Source of the DNA: Carya illinoinensis
Taxonomy: Eukaryota > Streptophyta > Magnoliopsida > Fagales > Juglandaceae
Assembly (NCBI RefSeq): GCF_018687715.1
Contig: NC_056757.1
Location: 24,399,001-24,463,000, forward strand
Reading direction: 5' to 3'
DNA: 64,000 nucleotides
Positions within the stretch are counted from its first letter, which is position 1. The number at the start of each line of letters is the position of its first letter. Of this stretch, positions 12,627 to 23,203 are shown piece by piece. Below the pieces are notes generated by a model, which did not search any database, was not told where the DNA came from, and worked only from the letters and a program-made list of their open reading frames with translations. Made by a program: the position numbers and the translations under genes.

Positions 12627-14585
12627 GTGGAGATAATGTGTAATGGTGAGTTCTTACAGAAAGATCCTGATGAGGCCATAGAATACCTCAATGAGCTTGC
12701 TGAAAAAGTTCACACTTGGACTGGACCTAGTGCTACTGAGAGCACAAATAGGTCACGACCTGCAGGAAACCTAAATGGTGGTGGAATTTACCATCTCAGG
12801 GAAGAAGATAACCTAAAGGCTAAGGTTGAGATGCTCATTAGGGAGCTAGAGGTGTTGAAAAATAAAGACTTAAAGCCAACACACGTGGCTAATCATGCAG
12901 AGTCTTTTAGACCATGTTTTGTGTGTGGCGGGGTAGATTATCTTGCCCAAGAGTGTCCCACATTTGCTGAGATGAGAGAGATGTATGAGGAACAATGTAA
13001 TGCCTTAGGTATGTACATGAAGCCTGTTGCACCTTTCTCTGATACCTACAATCCTGGGTGGCGTAATCACCCCAATTTTAGCTGGAAGTCTGAAAACCAG
13101 CCGCCCGCACAACCCCCTAGATCATATCCTGCACCATATCATGCACCTCCATCTTCTAGGAGTCCTTTAGAAGACACTTTGCATGCTTTTATTGAGGCAC
13201 AGAGTAAAACTAATCAAAAGTTTGAATCTTTGATTATGCAGGTTGTTGAAGAAAACAAAGAGATAAAGAGTCATATATCCAAGATAATGAGCTCCTTGAG
13301 TGTGAATGAGCGTGGCAAGTTTCATTCTCAAGCTCAATCCGCACCCCAAGGTCAGCATATGGCACAAAAAAATTTAAAAGAAGTCAATGACATTATGACA
13401 AGAAGTGGTAAGTCCTTACACATTCCAACAACTGATAAGCAAGAGGATGTTGAAGAGGAACAAAACAATGATAGCACCGAGTTCCCCAAGGATGCCGAGG
13501 TAATCAAGAGTCCAGTTAAGGTACCATTTCCTCAAGCTTTAAAATCTGGTATGCGAACTTTGGATCCTAGTAATGAAATCTTGGAGAACCTCAAGCAGGT
13601 AAAGATTAACCTTCCTCTTTTGCATGTTATTAAACAAGTTCCCACTTATGCAAAAGTTCTTAAAGATTTGTGTACAGTTAAGAGGAAGCACCATGTTAAG
13701 AAGACATCATTTCTGACAGAGCAAGTTAGTGCTCTAATTGAGCAGCGAATTCCTCCTAAGTACAAGGATCCTGGTTGTCCAACCATTGCATGTAATATTG
13801 GGAATCATGAGTTTGGGCAAGCCTTGCTAGATCTAGGAGCTAGTGTTAATTTGATGCCTTATTTCATTTATTTGCAGCTTGGTTTGGGTGAAATTAAGCC
13901 TACTTCTGTCGTGCTTCAGTTGGTTGATCGTTCAGTTAAGAAACCGAGAGGGATAGTTGAGGATGTTTTGATCCAAATTGACAAGTTTTATTATCCTATT
14001 GATTTCTTAATTTTGGACACTCAATCAGTTGTTGAGTCTAACTCTAAAGTTCCTCTCATATTAGGTAGACTTTTCCTTGCTACGGCTAATGCACTTATAA
14101 ATTGCAGGAATGGGTTGATGAAGTTATCTTTTGGAAACATGACCATGGAGGTCAACATTTTCCATATTGAGAAGCAGCCAACAGATGACGAGTGCCACCA
14201 AACGTATATGATTGATGCACTCATAGACAAGGGAGTTCACACAACTCATGATTTTGATCCCCTTGAATATTCCTTTGTGAATTCTGAGTTTAATACATCT
14301 GTTAGTGATTCATCTGATGTTATTGATATTTGTGCTGTTTTTTATGAAACTCAGAATTATGACACACAGGTTTGGCAACAGAAATTTGAGGAGTTGCCTA
14401 AGAAATGTGGAAAACAGATTCCTGTAAGTATGGAAGCACCAAGAGTTAAATTGAAATCTTTGCCTAAGTCTAAAGTCTATAAGGTTAAAATGAAAACGTT
14501 TCATGATAAAAATATTCTTAGGAAGAGGTTTAAACCTAATGACCGAATATACTTATATGATTTTGGATCTCACAAGCACAAATGA
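12627..14585 (+). CDS. Athila gag C-terminus + protease fused to integrase C-terminus (652 aa)
   Basis: This is one uninterrupted frame of 652 codons. Residues 1-35 continue the gag capsid. Residues 97-110 form a zinc-knuckle-like C-X2-C-X4-Y-X4-C, the usual His replaced by Tyr. A Pro-rich linker follows at about 140-180. Residues about 400-410 (LLDLGASVNLMPY) are an aspartic protease active site with D-L-G in place of the common D-S/T-G. After about residue 610, at the point where the sequence should enter reverse transcriptase, it jumps to KTFHDKNILRKRFKPNDR, typical of the integrase C-terminus. Integrase-tail codons continue beyond the stop to about 14775 in another frame. The ATG used is internal to the ancestral gag, so this is a relic that happens to be open and not a native protein. 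Confidence 0.75.
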   Translation: MEIMCNGEFLQKDPDEAIEYLNELAEKVHTWTGPSATESTNRSRPAGNLNGGGIYHLREEDNLKAKVEMLIRELEVLKNKDLKPTHVANHAESFRPCFVCGGVDYLAQECPTFAEMREMYEEQCNALGMYMKPVAPFSDTYNPGWRNHPNFSWKSENQPPAQPPRSYPAPYHAPPSSRSPLEDTLHAFIEAQSKTNQKFESLIMQVVEENKEIKSHISKIMSSLSVNERGKFHSQAQSAPQGQHMAQKNLKEVNDIMTRSGKSLHIPTTDKQEDVEEEQNNDSTEFPKDAEVIKSPVKVPFPQALKSGMRTLDPSNEILENLKQVKINLPLLHVIKQVPTYAKVLKDLCTVKRKHHVKKTSFLTEQVSALIEQRIPPKYKDPGCPTIACNIGNHEFGQALLDLGASVNLMPYFIYLQLGLGEIKPTSVVLQLVDRSVKKPRGIVEDVLIQIDKFYYPIDFLILDTQSVVESNSKVPLILGRLFLATANALINCRNGLMKLSFGNMTMEVNIFHIEKQPTDDECHQTYMIDALIDKGVHTTHDFDPLEYSFVNSEFNTSVSDSSDVIDICAVFYETQNYDTQVWQQKFEELPKKCGKQIPVSMEAPRVKLKSLPKSKVYKVKMKTFHDKNILRKRFKPNDRIYLYDFGSHKHK

Positions 14586-16488
14586 AAACTTCAGTTTAGG
14601 TGGACTGACCCATTTCTAGTGAAAAATGTTTTTGTAAATAGGGTGGTAGAAATAGAGGATCCTAAGGATGTTCGGATCTTTAAAGTAAATGGTCAACGCC
14701 TTAAAATATTAATTGATAGGCAAGTTCCGGAAGTGGAAGACATTCCACTTGTGGATCCAGTCTATCAACCTTGACCACACTACCAAGGTATGTGTTTCTT
14801 TATTTATTTTGTTTTGCTTTGTTTTGTTTTTTCTTATTTTCTTTCTTTTCCTTTTTGTTTGCTGTTGTTTTCTTTGTTTTTGATTGCAGGATAGTTTCAT
14901 TTCATCATTTCAGATTACCATCTTTGGTGTTTAGGGAGCTACCCACGTCACTCATCAGGTGTATTCTACCATTTTCAGTTACTCCCCATTCAATTTTGAT
15001 TCTTAAACATTGAGGACAATGTTTCATTTAAGTTGGGGGGTGGTGGTGCAAATTCAGTATTTAAAATGCTTGTTGGAACTCTGTGGCATATTTTCATGTG
15101 TCAATTTTTTTTAATTTGCATCACACGTGCATCATTTTCACCTGTGTACTCATTCTCATTCATAGTCATCTTCGTGAATTCACCAAACCCACCAAATCAT
15201 TTTTTGCTGAAACATTCACAGAATTTTTAATGCACTTATCCAAGTTTTGTGGTAAGATGGTGGTTTGACACATGTGGCTAGAGAACTCTTTTGCTTAAGT
15301 ATTCGTGTGAGTTTGGAGAGGATTGAGAGCATACAAATGCAGTAAATTGTGATAAGCGTTCATTGATCTGTTGAATTTGGCACTTCTTTTGAGAATATCA
15401 TTACATGGTTTGAGGTACAATGGTGGATATACTTGGGATATGACGAAGGTCAACTTAGGATTAACGTTTGAGCCTTTCAAGCTATCATTTCCATCATAGA
15501 CCCCTAGTAGCCAACTTTGAGCCAATAAAACACTTGTAGCTTTTTCTTTTCATATGCCCATATCATCCATGCCTCTCCACATTGGAGTATAATCTATACA
15601 CAGATTTTCTTACCCTTTTTACTTCCAAGTGTATACTAGGTGTGGAATTTGTATTTTCTTTCTTTAATTTTATCATTTTCAATTAAAAAAAAAGAGAAGA
15701 AGAAGACGACAGAAAAAAAGAGAAGAGTACAAGTTGCAAAGTGTTCAATTGAGTGAGCTCCAAAAAAAAAATGAAGTTGGTATAGATGGAAAGAATACAA
15801 AAGTGGCATGTGTTTGTCCATCAAATTATTGAAAAAAAAAAGAAGAAGAAGGAAAAGCATTATTATTTGATGATCTGAAAATTTGGAAAGTATATCAAGT
15901 GAGAAGTGTGGTCTATTGAGATATTTAATAAAATTCCATTTGTATGTACTTGGAAGTTTTTGAATCCCTTTTATCTTTTTTTTTTTTTCATATAATCTCA
16001 AAACCAAGCCACATTACAACCTTTTGTGTTGACCATTCTGATCCTAAATAAGCTGTTGGAAAGATTGATGGAAGTCTCATTTGTTAGTGTTCCTATCATA
16101 AGATCAATGTTTGCTTGTTGCTTGTACATAATTGCCTAATTTTCCATGAGAGTGTATATACACCCATTGTCAACTCCATAGAGAGAGCCCTTACACGAAA
16201 CACTATTATACCCGTGAGTTATGAAGTTGAACCTTTTGCTTAAGATGTTCTTGATGTTGCATGTGTCAAGGTTAGTGGTACGATGGTTATGGCTTGGAGA
16301 ACACACACACACTCTGTGGATTGCTATAGGTGGATTGATCTTGATGGGTTATTGGATTCCTTAGATTGTTTTGATATGTGAATCTGGAAAGTATGACTTG
16401 ATGGCCTTTATGTGTGATTTTCTTTAGTCTCTTTCATTATTTTGACATGAAAATTGCTAGGGACTAGCAAGGAGTAAGTTGGGGGGTG
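14586..16488 (+). other. Athila 3' non-coding region with two polypurine tracts
   Basis: Out-of-frame integrase-tail codons run to about 14775, then a T-rich stretch (14790-14885). AAGTTGGGGGGTGG occurs at about 15029-15042 and a second AAGTTGGGGGGTG immediately before the 3' LTR at 16476-16488. The latter is the functional polypurine tract by position. No env-like frame is present; the open frames here are short and T-rich. Confidence 0.75.
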
Positions 16489-17853
16489 TGATGAGTGTGC
16501 GAAAGTGCACTCTATATACCCTATTATTGGACTAAAATGCTAAAATGTGAATAGAAACCATAGGAATTAATGTGTATTCTTAAATTGAATTTCTATTTAC
16601 GTTGGGATACTCCTAAGCAGTTTTTTTATGTCTAATTTCAGAGTTTATAAAAGAGTAAGTCAAGCCTAGTCAAATTCAAAGGAGGACATTCATAGGGTTT
16701 GAGAGCAATTTGGAAGAAAAGAAAAAGAAAAAAGATCACAAAATGAAACCACAAGAAGTCCAAGTCCGAAATTCGCTAGGAGACAGTCTGGAGATACTTT
16801 AGTCTTTTGACTGTATCTTTTTACTCATATATCGGATTGATGCAATTCTTGATGAATTGAAAATCTATCTTAAAGGGCTATAACTTTATCTCTAATAAGG
16901 ATTTCCAAATTCGAACTCCTGAAGGCTGTACGTGGCTGCCAAGATAAGTCATAAAATTTAGACGATTTTTTTATGCGGAAATCAAGAGGACATTAGGGTT
17001 TCTTTCTTACCCTATATAAGCATATCATTAGCAAGAAATGGAGGGGAGGAAGAGGCACAAGAGGTAGATCTTAAGAGAGGAAAAAATCACTTCCATGGCC
17101 ACCGTTCGCTTCAGTTTTCTCTGGAGATTTTTGTTGTCCATTATATTTATGGGGTAACTAAATTCTCAAGTAGAGTTAGGGATGAACTTGCACACTAGAT
17201 GGTATTTCTAATTTATTGTTAATTCATGTATTTGATTTTCAATTGCTAAAACTCTTTTGTTTTATCATTCTCAATTCATCGTTGATATTTTCTTCTCTGA
17301 ATAATCATAGAATTTATTGTGTTTATGGATTCAGTCATGCTTTTTCTATTGAATGGATTAGTTTTTTGATTATGTTTGGATCAATTATTTATCTATATTG
17401 ATTTAGTTTTTTGTTACAATATCGCTTCCTGAGTATATTGTCGTCATTGGATTTTATCAATAGGGGTAGTAATTCACGTTTTTTAAAAGTGATAATGTTT
17501 TTTCAAAGGGTTACATTTGATTTAAGTCTAGTTTATAAATCTATACCTTCCGATTGGGAATTGCGGGAATTGAGTTCCTAATTGAGTTATTCAATGAATT
17601 AAGAATAATTAAAACACCAGATTTGTGCAAGGGATTCCCGACGCTCTCCTGTTCGTCAAATTTGAGTACTTTTTCCGTTAATCACATTGTTTCACTTTAA
17701 TTTACTTTAAAATTAATCTTTTTTCTCTATTACTTATTTAATATTTTTTTTTAGTTTCTTTGTTCCTCTTGCTATTCTTTTAATTTGTCTCCCTGTGGAA
17801 TCGACACCTCAAAGCTGTGCTACAACTACCGCATTATTCTTTGGGCGTAATCA
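16489..17853 (+). repeat. 3' LTR of the Athila-like element
   Basis: This 1365-bp copy of the 5' LTR has the same TGATGAGTGTGCG start and GTAATCA end, with scattered substitutions and small indels. Confidence 0.92.
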
Positions 17854-18211
17854 AAACTCTACGGACCCTAGGTCCTAGAGACAAAAGTTTGCTTTAAATT
17901 GTGGGATGAGAGAGTATAGGTGGAAGAAGGTCCATCTTGTATTCATAATCTTATTATGCTTAAAATGCGAGCATCTATATAACTGATTTTTAATAACTTT
18001 TTATCATGAATGAATGAAATATAATTGTTTTGAGTTAAAAAAAAAAAAAAAAGTTTTATTTTTTATTTTCTCATTACTGTCAATCCAAATATCTTTAAAA
18101 CAAAATAATATGATCAGAAATAACCTTTCACACAAATCTTTATCCCGAAGGGTGATACTACACTCACCAAGAATTTTCACCAAAGAGTCTAATTTTTTTC
18201 AAAGAGATTTG

Positions 18212-18402
18212 CTATACATAAGCCTACACACCACACAACACACTTTTTTTTATTTTTTTATTTTTAAAATTTATTTTTAAATTTTTTTTAGATTTATTCT
18301 TTTTAAACTAATTGAATTCTTCTACTCATTATCCATATACCAAATATTTGGTAAAAGAAAAAATAAATAAATAAAAAGTGTGGTGTGTGGGCTTATGTTT
18401 AA
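18212..18402. mobile_element. Short TIR element (MITE)
   Basis: ACATAAGCCTACACACCACAC at its left end (18217-18236) is matched in inverted orientation by GTGTGGTGTGTGGGCTTATGT (18378-18397), around an A/T-rich centre. A clean target duplication is not visible. The open frame at 18014-18280 crosses its edge and is not a gene. Confidence 0.65.
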
Positions 18403-18699
18403 AATTTTTCTTTTATAAATATTTTTTTAAATTCCTTAAACCTTTAAAAGAAATTCACAAAAATATTAAAAAATATTTATTTAACTATTAAGTAAAAAAT
18501 AATAATTGATGAGAATTCTCGATAGCCATTCTCGATTAGAGTGGCATTTCCTTATCCCAAACATGTATTCAATGGAACCTATGATTTTCTTCTATTCAAA
18601 TTAAAACATCTCTTAAAAAAAATATTTACAAGTTTACAACCCAAATAGAGTCTTAATAAATCTCATCACTTCAACATAATCCATATTAAAACCCAATTT
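18403..18699. other. AT-rich spacer, nothing recognised
   Basis: No open frame, inverted repeat or transposon end was identified between the two MITEs here. Confidence 0.5.
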
Positions 18700-18772
18700 A
18701 AGGCCTTGTTTGGTTAGACAGTTAAGATGAGATGAGATGAGATGTTTTGTTAAAAGTTATGAATGATCTAAT

Positions 18773-19155
18773 TAGTACCTTAGCCCAATTATGAATTACA
18801 TTAGTAAGCATGGCCCAAACTAGAGGCTAAAAACCCATGGAGGCTTAGTATTCCGTTGTATAATAGAGCGGATAAGTATTAATGTGGCAAGCAGATTACT
18901 CCTATTATTTAGGGGTAAGATGAACATATAAGCGTCAATGTGATCTAATCGTAGTATTGATCCGACATTTCTCCACGCTTATATATACAGATATCAGGTA
19001 ACCCTAAAGGAGATATGATCATATATATACTTGAGTTATTACACACTACCCTCTACTGACTTAAGCATTGGAGGGGTTGCAGGCGTACAACGTTGTCACT
19101 CTTTAATATTTCTCAAGTGAACGGTTATGTTTGGGGGTGGGACACGTCCTTTACA
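18773..19155 (+). repeat. 5' LTR of the Tat-like element
   Basis: It begins TAGTACCTTAGCCC, where the first G of TG has mutated to A compared with TGGTACC in the 3' copy. It ends TTTACA. GCAGGCGTACAACG near its end is shared with the 3' LTR. Confidence 0.85.
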
Positions 19156-19156
19156 G

Positions 19157-19173
19157 TAGCACCGTTTGTGGGA
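19157..19173 (+). other. Tat-like primer-binding site
   Basis: TAGCACCGTTTGTGGGA follows the 5' LTR by one base. It resembles the TGGCGCCGTCTGTGGGA site used by Tat-lineage elements. Confidence 0.65.
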
Positions 19174-19224
19174 TCCTGCTATTTTTATTTCAATTTCTCA
19201 GTTGGACGTCAACGTGATTCTCAC

Positions 19225-20154
19225 ATGCCTACTGTGACTCGTTCTCTAGTTAATAGTGAAACAGAAACGCTACCAACCATCATGGAAGCACGACTAGCAG
19301 CAACGAAGAAAAAGTTAAATATGGCATTGGACACCATGGAGACTCTAAAGAAGGAGAGCGAAGATTTGAGCCAAAAGAACGTAGAATTCAGTACTCAATT
19401 GTGCCTAATCACAGTGAGTAGGGTGAGGGAGAAGTGTATTATAATGGAGAACTGAACCAGGAAGAGGAAGAGAAAAAGAAAATGCATGACAAATTACGAA
19501 GTTTGGCAAGGATGTATGAGAGGATGGCAAAAAAGATGGGAGGATTTTCCTCAATAGAACGCCTATCAAACCAAACCGATCTATCGTATAGTTAGAAGAT
19601 TATGACCATGCCACTTCTGCCAAAATTCCAAGTGCCGCAAATAGATATGTATGATGGGTCCAAGGACCTCATGGACCATTTGGAGAATTTCAAGACTCAC
19701 ATCACACTCCATGGCTTCCCTGAAAAGATTGCCTACCAAGCATTTCCCTTGACCCTAAAGGGAACAGCAAAAGGATGCTTTGAAACCCTCAGACCAAGGT
19801 CGATAACTAGCTCTGAAGAGTTGGCCAAGTAGTTCCTTACATTACTCATGCCCAGTAGGAGGCATTGGTGCCTAGTCGCATACCTCATAATGGTTAAACA
19901 TAGAGAAGATGAGAACTTGAAGGTAGACCTTATTCATTTCAACAAAGAAAGGCTAATGATCGACGATTAAGATGAGAAAATCACCCTTGCTGCCCTCTTT
20001 GGCAAAATCTGGCTGTGCAGACCCTTCATGGCTAAACTGGCCAAAATCACTCCTTTCACCCTGAGAGAGTTAATGGATAGGGCAAACGATTTCGTCAACG
20101 TTTAAGATACACTACAAGCCTTGGTGGATCCAAGAAAATAGGAAAATAAATTTG
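19225..20154 (+). pseudogene. Tat-like gag, broken
   Basis: A coiled-coil-like N-terminal part (to about 19455) is followed, in other frames, by the gag capsid domain starting near 19602, with a recognisable YDGSKDLMDHLENFKTHITL segment. It stops at 19830 (a TAG where Trp or Gln is expected) and continues with more stops to about 20150. The gene is not functional. Confidence 0.75.
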
Positions 20155-20672
20155 AATGAAAGAGCAATCATGTCGATAAGAAACCCGTTTTGAGTCATCT
20201 GGATAAAAGAAAAGAGAGGTGACCAGAACACAATCACAGATTGATACACAGCAACTTGAATGTGCAGGAAAATGAGGAGTCCAACAAGGATCACCTTCAA
20301 GCCAGAACAAGCAGTCATTACTGTAAGTATCATCAAACGAGTTCACACTAGATCGAGGATTGCACAACTATGAAGAAAAGAGTCATTAAACTGGCGGGAA
20401 CAAAATAATTGGAGCGAATGGTTGCAGAATGCTCAAACCCTAAGCGACTTATGAGTCGGGGGCAATCCCAAAAGGAGTAATAGTCTCGATAAGCGGCAAC
20501 AACATCAAGATAATGCTCGAGGGAATGATAGAGATAGGGCGCCCCAGAAGAGTGATAGGGACAAGGTGCCCTTAGGGGAGATCCAGACGATAGTAAGAGG
20601 ATTTGATGGGGTGGTGTGTCCTTGTCCAACCGAAAGACCTACGCACAAAAAGTGAGATAAGAGGAAGTATAT

Positions 20673-21170
20673 ATGGCGGACAGGGCCCCTAAGCATCAAA
20701 AGCTTGATACCCAAACAACCATATCTTATGGGGAAAAGGGTCTAGAAGGGGTGCTATTTCCGCACGACAATGGCTTAGTAGCCATTCTCTTAGTGGCCAA
20801 TTATATGACTAGGTGGATATTGATCGAAACGGCAGTTCAACAGATATATTTCTTTGAGAGGCCTTTACCAAGATAGGTATTAGTGCCAACAAACTAAGAC
20901 CTTCCCCGACACCATTGAAGGGTTTCTCCAGGGATACAATACAACCAGTGGGTGCCATTACTCTCTTGCTGACCGCCAGGATAAGGGAATGTACGGCTAC
21001 CACCATGATTTACTATTGGTCATGAATGCCCTATCCTTCTATAATGCCATATTAGGACAGCCAACGCTCAACAATCTCAAGGTGGTTACATCCACCAACC
21101 ACCTCAAGAAGAAGTTCCCAACCAATGGCCGGGTAGATGAGGCATGGGGTGAACAAGCCTTATGACGGGA
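20673..21170 (+). pseudogene. Tat-like aspartic protease region, frameshifted
   Basis: The segment GVLFPHDNGLVAILLVANY (about 20750-20805) is the conserved lead-in to the protease of this lineage. The active-site motif lies at about 20822-20850, but a base is missing within or beside the Asp codon, so the two halves of the motif are in different frames. More stops follow. Confidence 0.65.
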
Positions 21171-21379
21171 ATATTATGTATAGGAGTTTAGGAGTAATAA
21201 GAACAAGGTATACATTTCTATAAATGGAGATAGAGATTGCACTCAGAAGACCTCAATACCACCTACCACCACCTTTGGTGATTTCTCTGGAGAAGGGCGT
21301 GGAGATCAGAGATGAGCAAAATTTGCAGCAGGCCAAAGTCAACTAACCGTTTGAAATAGTAACACTATATCCCGACTGC

Positions 21380-22560
21380 CTCAAAGCCACCACGAGCATT
21401 AGAGAGTTCCCCTGGAAGACAGAGAAGCTATAAAGAAACTGCTGATAGGGCACAAAGACGTGTTCGCTTGGAGCCATGAAGAGATGCTTGGGATAGATAA
21501 CTGAGTTATTTGAGCATCACATGTGCATTGACCCCTCGTACAAGACCATACACCATAAAAGAAGGTTGTTCAGTGCAGAGAAGTACGCCACCATCACTAA
21601 CAAGGTGAAACATTTGCTCGCCTCCAGGTTCATCAAGGAAGCCCATTACCTAGAGTGGCTATCCAACGTCGTCCTTGTGAAGAAGGCAAATGGGAAGTAG
21701 AGAATGTGCATGGATTTCACTAACATGAATAAGGCTTGCTCAAAAGACAGTTTCCCATTACCATGAATTGATGTTATTGTAAACGCCACCATGAGATACA
21801 GGATCTTGAGTTTCATGGATGCCTACTCAAGCTACAATCAGATCTGAATGCATCCGGGGGATGAAGAGAAGATGTCATTCATTACGGATCAGGGACTGTA
21901 TTGTTACCAGGTTATGCCATCCAGGTTGAAGAATGTAGGGGTGACTTACCAAAAGTTGGTCAACCGAATGTTTAAATAATAGATCGGGAAGTCAATGGAA
22001 GGAAATGTTGATTACTTGCTAGTAAAGAGTAAGGAGCCCGCCCAACACCTGCTCTTCCTAAGAGAAGCATTTACAATTATATGCCAGTATAGAATGAAGT
22101 TGAACCTGGTGAAGTGTGTGTTCAGGGTCAGTTCAGAAAAGTTCTTGGGTTTTATTGTATCCAAGAGAGGAATTGAGGCTTCTCCTGAAAAGATTGAGGC
22201 CATCCTAAACATGAAGCTACCAAAAAACCTAAACGACACTCAACGGTTGGAGGGAAGGGTTGCCGCCCTGAATAGGTTTGTGTCCAAGTTGATGGACAAG
22301 TGCCTCCCTTTCTTTGGAGTGCTGCGTAAAGTGCACCCTTGGAAAGAGGAATGAAATGAGGCCTTTGAGAAACTAAAACAACACTTGGCCAATCCAATGC
22401 TTCTGAAGCAACAAGAAAAGGGTAATATATTCTATGCATATTTGGTAGCTTCCCTACACGCTGCTTCAACTATCCTAGTAAAAGAAGAAGGATCTGCCCA
22501 GCTTCCTGTATACTACTTAAGTTGAGTCTTGAGGGGAGCAAAGGTGAGGTACCTACGAGT
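21380..22560 (+). pseudogene. Tat-like reverse transcriptase, broken
   Basis: Segments recognisable as RT include FMDAYSSYNQI (about 21813), MSFITDQGLYCYQVMPS (about 21870) and the frame at 21995-22354. There the catalytic Tyr-Val-Asp-Asp box reads Asn-Val-Asp-Tyr (about 22005-22016). Stops and frame changes separate the pieces, and two consecutive stops precede 21995. Confidence 0.8.
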
Positions 22561-22739
22561 GGAGATACTAGCTTTAGCATTGGTGACGGCAGCCAGGAGG
22601 CTTTGTCCATACTTCCAAGCTCACATAGTAAGGGTACTCACATAAAGTCCGTTGGAAAAAATATTGTAGAGACTAAACAGCTTAGGAAGGTTAGTAGGGT
22701 GGTCGATCAAGCTGAGCAAGTTTGATATAGAGTACCTAC

Positions 22740-23050
22740 CAAGGAAGGCGATGAAAGGGCAAGCATTGGCAGACTTTGTGGCAGAGCTTTCCGACTTCCC
22801 CTCAAAAGTTGTGGTAGCTTCGACAGGGAAGTCGTGGATGCTCTTCATAGACGACTCCTCTTGTCAGGCTGGCGGGGGAATAGGAGTACATCTGGTCAAC
22901 CTTGACAGCCAAAAATGCCATTACATGGCGATCCTTACTTTCAAAACGACCAATAACGAGACAAAATATGATGGACCAGTGGCAGGATTTTCAATAGCCA
23001 CGATGTTAGGAGCAACTGAGGTGGATACGAAATTAGCAACCAAGTACTAG
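22740..23050 (+). pseudogene. Tat-like RNase H fragment
   Basis: The 99-codon frame at 22751-23050 carries WMLFIDDSSCQAGGGIGV and NNETKYDGPVAG segments typical of the RNase H domain after RT in Ty3 elements. It ends at a TAG and is separated from RT and integrase by frame changes. Confidence 0.75.
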
Positions 23051-23203
23051 GCCTATACGCCACAAAGGGTGAGAAGTTAACGAAGTATTTAGCTCGGGTT
23101 TGGGAAGCACACAACCAATTCTCATACTTCAATATATCCCAAATACCTCAAGAAGATAACGTAGTGGGAAATAAGCTAGTGCGCGCAACATCAGGGATAG
23201 AGG

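Larger units (their letters stand above)
10433..17853 (+). mobile_element. Athila-like Ty3/Gypsy retrotransposon, internally deleted
   Basis: The 7.4-kb element has a 5' LTR, primer-binding site, gag, protease, an integrase C-terminal fragment, a long non-coding 3' region, a polypurine tract and a 3' LTR. The target duplication AAACT is perfect (10428-10432 and 17854-17858). The Athila assignment rests on the tRNA-Asp-like primer site, the gag/protease sequence style and the GGGGGG-containing tract before the 3' LTR. Reverse transcriptase, RNase H and the integrase core are absent. The LTRs differ by only a few percent by eye, so the insertion is younger than the neighbouring Tat element. Confidence 0.9.
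10130..17883 (-). mobile_element. Short LINE or SINE copy, split by an Athila element
   Basis: Reading on the minus strand, a sequence of about 328 bp (17883-17859, then 10432-10130) ends in TTTATTGAATGAAGG and an A-rich tail, visible as the T-run at about 10127-10150. It is flanked by a 12-bp duplication AAAGTTTGCTTT (10118-10129 and 17884-17895). A variable-length duplication with a terminal A-tail is the mark of target-primed reverse transcription. No coding region remains, so a 5'-truncated LINE and a SINE cannot be told apart. Its 5' end holds a 29-bp tandem duplication into which the Athila element inserted. Confidence 0.75.

Noticed and set aside
11158..17401. Nearly identical 61-codon frames at 11158-11343 and 17216-17401
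   Set aside because: They are the same position in the two LTRs of one element, so duplication reflects LTR structure and not a conserved gene.
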